From Rothia nasimurium (GTDB lineage: Bacteria; Actinomycetota; Actinomycetes; Actinomycetales; Micrococcaceae), in NCBI RefSeq assembly GCF_928392795.1, contig NZ_CAKMTJ010000009.1, forward strand, positions 62,001 to 126,000: 64,000 nt of DNA, given 5' to 3'. The notes beneath the pieces were generated by a model, which was not told the DNA's origin, searched no databases, and worked only from the letters and a program-made list of their open reading frames with translations. Shown here piece by piece: positions 59,387-64,000 of this stretch. The position numbers and the translations under genes were made by a program. Position 1 is the stretch's first letter, and every line of letters begins with the position of its first letter.

Positions 59387-60739
59387 TTAGTTGAAGAGGC
59401 CCTCGCCCACGAAGCCGCCTTCGCGAGCGCCGGCGGGTAGGGCGAAGACCGCTGAGCCGATGGGTACCGTCCAGGTGTTGAGCATATCGAGCTCGGCCAG
59501 GCGCTGCTGGATGGGGAGGAACTGCTTGACGGGGTCTGCCTGGTAGGAGCAGAAAATCAGGCCGGTAGAGCTCACTCCCCCGCTGACCTGCTGGTGTTCT
59601 GAGAAGCCCGAGGCGTTCTGCACCGGCAGGTCGTAGTTGTAGCCCCGGCGCAGGATCTGCTCCACCCGGTTTTGGGCGGCGGCCCTGCGGATGTGGGCGT
59701 AGGGGGCGATGACGGTAAAGCCCAGGTCGTTCGTTGCTGAGAGGTCTGCGGGATCGCGTTCTTCGGTGCCGGTCAGGGGAGCTCCGTTGGTGAGGTTGCG
59801 CCCTACGGCGTCCTCGCGGGCAGGGCGGTCAGCCTGGTCCCAGGTATCGAGGTTCATGTGGATACGGCGGATGACCAGGGAGGTGCCTCCCTCTTCCCAG
59901 GGGGTAAGCTCCTCGTGGTTGCCCCAGACGTAGGACTCCATGGTTCCATCTCCGGTGGAAGGGTTGATGGTTCCATCGACCTGGCCAAAGAGGTTGCGCA
60001 TGGTCATGCCGTCCGGTTCGCTGCCGTAGGCGCGGCGGAAGCCTTCTTGCACCCAGCGCACCGAGGCGAAGCTGCGGGTGTCTTTGAGCAGGACGCGTTG
60101 GGCGTGGGCCAGGGTGAAACGGTCAGAGCAGCAGATTTGGAGGAGCATATCGCCGTCGTTCCACTGCTCTTGGAGCTGGTCAATCTGTTCGAAGGCGGGC
60201 AGGGGGCGCAGCCAGGAGGGTTTCTTCTCGGGGGCTACGATATCGAAGATACGCTCGCCAAAGCCAAAGGTGATGGTGAGGTTAGCCGGTACGGTCGCGA
60301 GTTCAGGTTCTTGGTCGGTGATGGGGTCCCGCCCTGCGGTGAGGCGGGCGGCGTCGTCGGTGAGCACGGTGAGCAGGCGGCGGACGCCGTCGCGGTCGAG
60401 TTCCGTGTTGAGGGTCAGGGCTATAAAGACGCCGTAGCTGGGGGCGGGGGTGTCGATGCCCGCCTGGCGGGGGCCGTAGAAGGGGACGACGGCGTCCTGT
60501 AGGGGCGGGCTGGTGGGCTCTTGTTCCCCCTCGTCGTTCATAGCTGATGCGGCATATTGGCTTGCCAGAGTGACAGCTACGCCGGTCCCTACCCCCAAGG
60601 CCCCGGCAAGAGCTACACGCCGGTTGGTGCCGCGGGGGTGTGCCGTCTTTTGGCTCCCGTTCGTTTTTTCTTCTTGCTGAGGGGCGTCCTCTGCACCGCT
60701 GAGGGCCCGGGTGAGGTCTTCGTCAAATGAGCTGGTCAT
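59387..60739 (-). CDS. Tat-exported DyP-type peroxidase
   Basis: A 450-residue haem peroxidase. The Tat motif RGTNRRVALAGALGVGTG (R40-R41) precedes an exported domain. The DyP signature GQVDGTI is at 252-258 (distal D255), proximal haem ligand H349 is in APYAHIRRAAA, and the conserved Arg lies at GRNLTNG (R314). The N-terminal ~35 residues before the Tat motif are unusually long. Genomic context (copper chaperone PCuAC, CopC) equals that of the Streptomyces DtpA peroxidase, which works with a copper chaperone to mature an extracellular copper oxidase. Here 30 bp separate it from CopD-CtaG. Confidence 0.92.
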   Translation of the reverse strand: MTSSFDEDLTRALSGAEDAPQQEEKTNGSQKTAHPRGTNRRVALAGALGVGTGVAVTLASQYAASAMNDEGEQEPTSPPLQDAVVPFYGPRQAGIDTPAPSYGVFIALTLNTELDRDGVRRLLTVLTDDAARLTAGRDPITDQEPELATVPANLTITFGFGERIFDIVAPEKKPSWLRPLPAFEQIDQLQEQWNDGDMLLQICCSDRFTLAHAQRVLLKDTRSFASVRWVQEGFRRAYGSEPDGMTMRNLFGQVDGTINPSTGDGTMESYVWGNHEELTPWEEGGTSLVIRRIHMNLDTWDQADRPAREDAVGRNLTNGAPLTGTEERDPADLSATNDLGFTVIAPYAHIRRAAAQNRVEQILRRGYNYDLPVQNASGFSEHQQVSGGVSSTGLIFCSYQADPVKQFLPIQQRLAELDMLNTWTVPIGSAVFALPAGAREGGFVGEGLFN

Positions 60740-60758
60740 GTCTTCCTTGGGTGGCTAG

Positions 60759-60797
60759 CTCCGCCGTCCGCCTCTCACACGGGGGCGGACGACGGAG
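60759..60797. other. Inverted repeat of the GCGGACG motif between DyP and PCuAC
   Basis: CTCCGCCGTCCGCC (60759-60772) pairs with GGCGGACGACGGAG (60784-60797), one mismatch, loop TCTCACACGGG. It can act as a terminator or stabiliser after the PCuAC gene, but there is no U-tract. Confidence 0.7.
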
Positions 60798-60843
60798 CAC
60801 GCCGGTTGCTACCTACCGGCAGCTAGGGGTGGGTGAGGTAGTC

Positions 60844-61500
60844 CTAGTTGCACTGCGGTAGCACAACAGCGGCTGATTCGCTGGTACTAGCGTGAGCTGA
60901 GTGCATGGAGTGGTCTGTGGACTCACTTGCTGCTGCATCGGCCGGTGGGCTTGTATGCTCACCCGGGGCATATTCTTCCTGGGCACCGGCGTAGTCGCGC
61001 ACGGTAGCTTCAAAGCTGACCTCGCCCGCTGAGGTCTGCAGGGTGATGATGTCGCTGGTACCTGCGGCGAGGGCACAGTTCATACCCATGAGCATGATGT
61101 GGTCCCCGCCGGGGGCCAGTTCGAGGGTGGCACCGGGCTCGATGGTGAAGCCACCTTCTACGGCCTTCATGGTGCTGGTTCCGGTTGCCGGGTCGATGAT
61201 AGTGGTGTGCAGCTCGACCATGCTGGCGGTTGCGTTGCTAGCGCCCTCGATGGTGATGGGGGTGTCCCCGGTGTTGGTGAGGGTGGCAAAGGCTGCGGTC
61301 ATATCGCCGCTGTTGGCCTTAATCCAGGCTTCCTCGACGGTCAGCGGGGCGCTACCCTCGCTTGCAGAGGCGCTAGCGGTAGCGCCGGTGCTCGCACTTG
61401 CAGTGCTGGTTGCTGAGGTGTCAGCGCTGCTGCAACCGGTCAGGACCAGCAGGGCGATAGCGGGCAGGGTGAGGGCAGGTAAAAATTTCTGTGATGACAT
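60844..61500 (-). CDS. PCu(A)C periplasmic copper chaperone, lipoprotein
   Basis: A 218-residue lipoprotein (signal plus lipobox LTGC, C23) of the PCuAC/DUF461 family, which delivers Cu(I) to the CuA site of cytochrome oxidase. The H(M)x10Mx21HxM signature is H98-x12-M111-x22-H134-x-M136. A Ser/Ala-rich spacer and a Met/His-rich tail (STDHSMHSAHAS) could add copper sites. It is encoded between CopC and DyP on the same strand. Confidence 0.93.
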   Translation of the reverse strand: MSSQKFLPALTLPAIALLVLTGCSSADTSATSTASASTGATASASASEGSAPLTVEEAWIKANSGDMTAAFATLTNTGDTPITIEGASNATASMVELHTTIIDPATGTSTMKAVEGGFTIEPGATLELAPGGDHIMLMGMNCALAAGTSDIITLQTSAGEVSFEATVRDYAGAQEEYAPGEHTSPPADAAASESTDHSMHSAHASTSESAAVVLPQCN

Positions 61501-61534
61501 GGTGCTTCTTCTTCGAATGCGAGGGGTGGACGGC

Positions 61535-62146
61535 TTACTTGCGCTTGGTCTTAGCCAGCACGACGACGAGGGCTGAGCCCAGGGCTGCTACTGCCACAAG
61601 GGCCAGCACAACCTTGAGGGGGGTTGAAAGCCCCTCTGATACCTGGCTTACAGGGTCACTAGCTGCCGGGGCGCTAGTGCCGGTGTTTTCTGCTGAGGGT
61701 TCAGCTGCTCCGGTGGTTGCAGCCTGGGTAGTAGCGCTCGTTGCGTTGCTGCCCTGGCCCACGGTGTAGGTGAAGGTTCCCTGGATGGGGTGGCCGTCTG
61801 ATGAGACAACCCGCCAGGTGACGGTGTAGGTGTCGTCGGCAGCGGCGGTGGCCAGGTCCTGGGTGACCACGGTGCCGTCCACCTCGGGGTCACCATCGGT
61901 GACGCTTTCACCGGCAGCGTTGGTCACGCGCACCTGGTTGGCCCCGTCCACGTCCATGATGTCGCCGCTGTAGGTGAGTTCTAGGCTGGCGGGTGCTTCG
62001 GTGAGGGTTGCCCCGTCAGTGGGGTTGGTAGAGACCAGTTCGTCGTGGGCGGCAGCCGGGTTCATGCCCAGCAGGCTACCTGCGGCGAGGGCCGCTACGG
62101 CCATCAGGGTACGGGTTATGGGTGAGGCTGTACGAGCCTTAAACAT
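61535..62146 (-). CDS. CopC-domain copper-binding protein, membrane-anchored
   Basis: A 203-residue protein. The signal peptide (1-33) cleaves before H34 (AAA-HDELVST), which leaves the N-terminal His used as a Cu(II) ligand in CopC. Further ligand region SSDGHPIQGTFTYTV lies in the beta-sandwich. A C-terminal Thr/Ala-rich spacer leads to a transmembrane anchor (VVLALVAVAALGSALVVVLAKTKRK). ATG 62146 has AAGGAC; the longer in-frame start is Pro-rich nonsense. It is 34 bp upstream of PCuAC. Confidence 0.93.
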   Translation of the reverse strand: MFKARTASPITRTLMAVAALAAGSLLGMNPAAAHDELVSTNPTDGATLTEAPASLELTYSGDIMDVDGANQVRVTNAAGESVTDGDPEVDGTVVTQDLATAAADDTYTVTWRVVSSDGHPIQGTFTYTVGQGSNATSATTQAATTGAAEPSAENTGTSAPAASDPVSQVSEGLSTPLKVVLALVAVAALGSALVVVLAKTKRK

Positions 62147-62190
62147 AGGGATAGTCCTTGCTTGTCGAAAATGTAGGTGGTGTTTCGGAG

Positions 62191-62766
62191 TTAGGCAAGG
62201 ACGGGCGGGCCGCGGGGGGCGCGGCAGGTTCTGGCGAGCAGGCTGACTAGGTGGGTTGCGGTAGCGGCGACCGGCAGGGTGGGTGCTCCCAGGAGCGGAC
62301 GTACCCGCACAGGTTCTAGACGGGCCCGCACATAGCCCAGCAGGGCACGCAGAGCTAGAAGTAGATGCTCCCCGTAGGCTAGCAGGGCAAAGGTAATAGC
62401 TGCCGCCAGGGTATGCCCGACCCACATCGCAGGCCCGGCGTGAGCCAGTGGTTCTAGATAGGTAGCTCCCATCAGGAGCTCAGACCCGTGATGGTTATGG
62501 CCGGTCGATACAGGAGCCATAGGCTGGCCGTGGCTGTAGAGGGCGTGCAGAATACCCTGACCTGCCAGGACGCCGAGGGCCAGGCTGGTGCGGGGTAGTT
62601 TGAGTCTCGTCACGCCGAGGGTTAGCAGGGCTGCTAGGGATGTTGCAAGGGCCAGGACGAGCGGGTGGGGCAGGTGCCCACCGGCTAGCAGGTGGGAGGT
62701 GGCGCCTAGGCCGGTGGCGCTGCTGGCAATGAGCCAGGAGCGGGCTACCTGGTGCCCTCGGCGCAT
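62191..62766 (-). CDS. His-rich polytopic membrane protein of the copper locus
   Basis: A 191-residue protein with ~5 helices, many histidines in loops and helices (SHLLAGGHLPHP, ILHALYSHG, TGHNHHG, LAHAGPAMWVGHTL). I do not recognise a family, but the His-rich layout and first position in the copper set suggest copper or haem handling. ATG 62766 has GGGGAGGAAACC. It lies 44 bp before copC. Confidence 0.7.
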   Translation of the reverse strand: MRRGHQVARSWLIASSATGLGATSHLLAGGHLPHPLVLALATSLAALLTLGVTRLKLPRTSLALGVLAGQGILHALYSHGQPMAPVSTGHNHHGSELLMGATYLEPLAHAGPAMWVGHTLAAAITFALLAYGEHLLLALRALLGYVRARLEPVRVRPLLGAPTLPVAATATHLVSLLARTCRAPRGPPVLA

Positions 62767-62852
62767 GGTTTCCTCCCCTGCAGGTGTGTGCTGGTTGTAT
62801 CTTGCCTGCCTATTATCTCACAGCCGGGCTGTTTTGGCTCTGCTGGTATAGC

Positions 62853-62886
62853 AAAAGGGCCACCCCGTAAGCGGGATGACCCTTTT
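62853..62886 (-). terminator. Terminator after the HU gene
   Basis: AAAAGGGTCATCCCG pairs with CGGGGTGGCCCTTTT on the minus strand, ~17 bp after the HU stop; also works on the plus strand. Confidence 0.85.
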
Positions 62887-62903
62887 AAAGTCTGTTCAAG
62901 AAT

Positions 62904-63191
62904 TTACTTCTTGGTGGAGACTGCTGCCTTCAGCTTTGAACCTGCGGTCAGCTTAACACCGTGACCTGCGGGAATCTGAATGGTTTCGCCGGTCTGCGGG
63001 TTGCGACCGGTACGAGCTGCACGGTCAGTGCGCTCAATTGCCATCCAGCCGGGGATGGTGATCTTCTCGCCCTGTGCAACAGATGCTTCGAAGACCTGGA
63101 ACAGTGCGTCGAGCACACCGTTCACTGCTGCCTGGCTGGTGCCGGCCTTCTCTGCAACCTCTGCAACGAGTTCGCTACGGTTCTTAGCCAT
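62904..63191 (-). CDS. hup: HU-family nucleoid protein
   Basis: A 95-residue dimeric DNA-bending protein. LVAEVAEKAGTSQAAVNGVLDALF forms the helical dimer core; GWMAIERTDRAARTGRNPQTGETIQIPAGHGVKLTAGSKL is the beta-arm with the conserved RNP at the tip. It lacks the long Lys/Ala-rich C-terminal tail of mycobacterial HupB. It is ~79 bp downstream of rpsN on the same strand; a common transcript is possible. Confidence 0.96.
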   Translation of the reverse strand: MAKNRSELVAEVAEKAGTSQAAVNGVLDALFQVFEASVAQGEKITIPGWMAIERTDRAARTGRNPQTGETIQIPAGHGVKLTAGSKLKAAVSTKK

Positions 63192-63270
63192 TGAATGCTC
63201 CTCCTGAGACTTTCAAAAAGTGAGTGGCTGGGTTAGCCCTGTCCACAAGGCTAACCGTATCAGCTACAGA

Positions 63271-63576
63271 TTACCAGCTTGACTTGGTAACACCGGGCAG
63301 CTCGCCACGGTGTGCCATCTCGCGGAAGCGCACGCGGGAGATACCAAACTTCTGGAAGGTACCGCGGGGGCGGCCGTCGATCTGGTCGCGGTTGCGAACG
63401 CGAACGGGTGAAGCGTTGCGGGGCAGCTTCTGCAGGCCTACGCGGGCTGCTTCGCGCTCTTCGGGGGTTGCGTTTTCGTCAACCAGGGTCTTTTTCAGTT
63501 CCAGGCGCTTTTCAGCGTAGCGTGCAACGATGACCTTGCGCTGCTCGTTGCGAGCAATCTTGGACTTCTTCGCCAT
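63271..63576 (-). CDS. rpsN: 30S ribosomal protein S14, zinc-independent form
   Basis: A 101-residue S14 of the long, cysteine-free (C-) type: [47 protein letters not shown]. The zinc-type S14 is ~61 residues with CxxC motifs. It lies in a rpmB-rpmG-rpsN cluster with 2-4-nt gaps; in several actinobacteria such C- paralogues are Zur-regulated and induced in zinc starvation. Confidence 0.97.
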   Translation of the reverse strand: MAKKSKIARNEQRKVIVARYAEKRLELKKTLVDENATPEEREAARVGLQKLPRNASPVRVRNRDQIDGRPRGTFQKFGISRVRFREMAHRGELPGVTKSSW

Positions 63577-63579
63577 TGT

Positions 63580-63750
63580 TTAGCGCTCCTCTCGGAAGTC
63601 AACGTGCTTGCGGACAACGGGATCGTACTTCTTGAGAACCATACGATCGGGGTTGTTGCGGCGGTTCTTACGGGTAACGTAAGTGAAGCCGGTGCCCGCA
63701 GTGGACTTAAGTTTGATGATAGGACGTACGTCCTTAGCCTTTGATGCCAT
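63580..63750 (-). CDS. rpmG: 50S ribosomal protein L33, zinc-independent form
   Basis: A 56-residue L33: [19 protein letters not shown], ending [14 protein letters not shown]. It has no Cys, so it is the C- form. The stop lies 3 nt before rpsN and the start 2 nt after rpmB, so the three are translated as one unit. Confidence 0.97.
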   Translation of the reverse strand: MASKAKDVRPIIKLKSTAGTGFTYVTRKNRRNNPDRMVLKKYDPVVRKHVDFREER

Positions 63751-63752
63751 GT

Positions 63753-63989
63753 TTAGATCTTCTCTCCGCGTGCAAGGATGTCAGCAACTACTGCGTCGAT
63801 ACCACGTGCGTCGATAACCTTGATGCCCTTTGCAGAGACGTTCAGGGTTACGTTGCGACGAAGTGAGGGTACGTAGTACTTCTTCTTCTGTACGTTCGGA
63901 TCGAAACGACGCTTGTTGCGGCGATGCGAGTGCGAAATGCTGTGTCCAAAGCCGGGAACAGCTCCGGTCACCTGGCAGACAGCTGCCAT
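63753..63989 (-). CDS. rpmB: 50S ribosomal protein L28, zinc-independent form
   Basis: A 78-residue L28: [46 protein letters not shown]. It has a single Cys and no CxxC pair, like E. coli L28 (C-). ATG 63989 has AGGAGAAA. First of the cluster visible; any Zur box or further genes lie beyond the window. Confidence 0.97.
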   Translation of the reverse strand: MAAVCQVTGAVPGFGHSISHSHRRNKRRFDPNVQKKKYYVPSLRRNVTLNVSAKGIKVIDARGIDAVVADILARGEKI

Positions 63990-64000
63990 AGTTTTCTCCT

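Noticed and set aside
1..64000. CRISPR array, prophage, insertion sequence or tRNA/rRNA gene
   Set aside because: No regularly spaced direct repeats, transposase or integrase, or structural RNA signatures were found on either strand.

Overview
The window is a gene-dense, roughly 60 % GC chromosomal segment of an actinobacterium. Family content and gene layout (Tex, HspR with HAIR operators, a DUF6350/PerM-type protein beside purN-purH, bifunctional-type Dcd, YkoE-type ECF transporter, DtpA-like DyP peroxidase next to PCuAC and CopC) fit the Micrococcaceae. Rothia or a close relative is my best guess from protein style; no rRNA or housekeeping marker here settles the species. I found no rRNA, tRNA, CRISPR array, prophage or insertion sequence.

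Layout. 1-5.2 kb: end of a purine operon (purN-purH, minus strand; purH runs off the left edge), a small membrane protein, a DUF6350/PerM-like membrane protein and an SDR oxidoreductase, with two copies of a palindromic intergenic repeat. 5.2-15.4 kb: a divergent VapBC-like pair, a 1235-residue SWIM/SNF2 helicase followed by an MFS exporter, two tandem aldo/keto reductases and Tex. 15.7-29.8 kb: an unknown protein with homing-endonuclease-repeat-like motifs followed by a membrane-anchored HNH (DUF1524) nuclease, CycA-type permease, DoxX-like protein, two AGCS Na+/alanine symporters, a Tat-exported cholesterol-oxidase-like GMC enzyme with a Tat-exported partner, TrmB, a baeRF-family protein and an LLM flavin oxidoreductase. 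30.0-34.1 kb: the dnaK-grpE-dnaJ-hspR operon under two HAIR operators. 34.3-42.9 kb: unknown membrane proteins, a candidate small RNA, an LMW tyrosine phosphatase, a second SNF2 helicase, a P-loop kinase, a Bcr/CflA exporter and a PabC-like lyase. 43.1-46.3 kb: ykoE-ykoD-ykoC ECF transporter under a TPP riboswitch. 46.5-57.1 kb: DUF4235, UMF1-type MFS, an HPr-kinase-like/PqqD-like fusion with dcd, a divergent MauE-thioredoxin fusion, envelope proteins, a thioredoxin/NHL protein, an amino-acid permease and a 69-residue small protein. 57.2-62.8 kb: a copper/haem-oxidase maturation locus (CopD-CtaG fusion, DyP peroxidase, PCuAC, CopC, His-rich membrane protein). 62.9-64 kb: HU, then S14, L33 and L28, all in the zinc-independent form.

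Themes. Three DNA-level patterns cut across genes. (i) The nonamer GCGGACGCC occurs at least 22 times on both strands, in several reading frames and between genes; this is about ten-fold more than a base-composition expectation. It also forms inverted pairs at gene ends, as uptake sequences do in other naturally transformable bacteria. (ii) A diverged, palindrome-bounded intergenic repeat family has four members in the window. (iii) Several genes carry a TANNNT hexamer 6-9 bp before the start codon and little or no Shine-Dalgarno, which suggests leaderless mRNAs. The most interesting protein-level locus is the HPrK/PqqD fusion, dcd and divergent MauE-thioredoxin at 48.2-51.3 kb, which looks like a peptide- or redox-modification module of unknown product.
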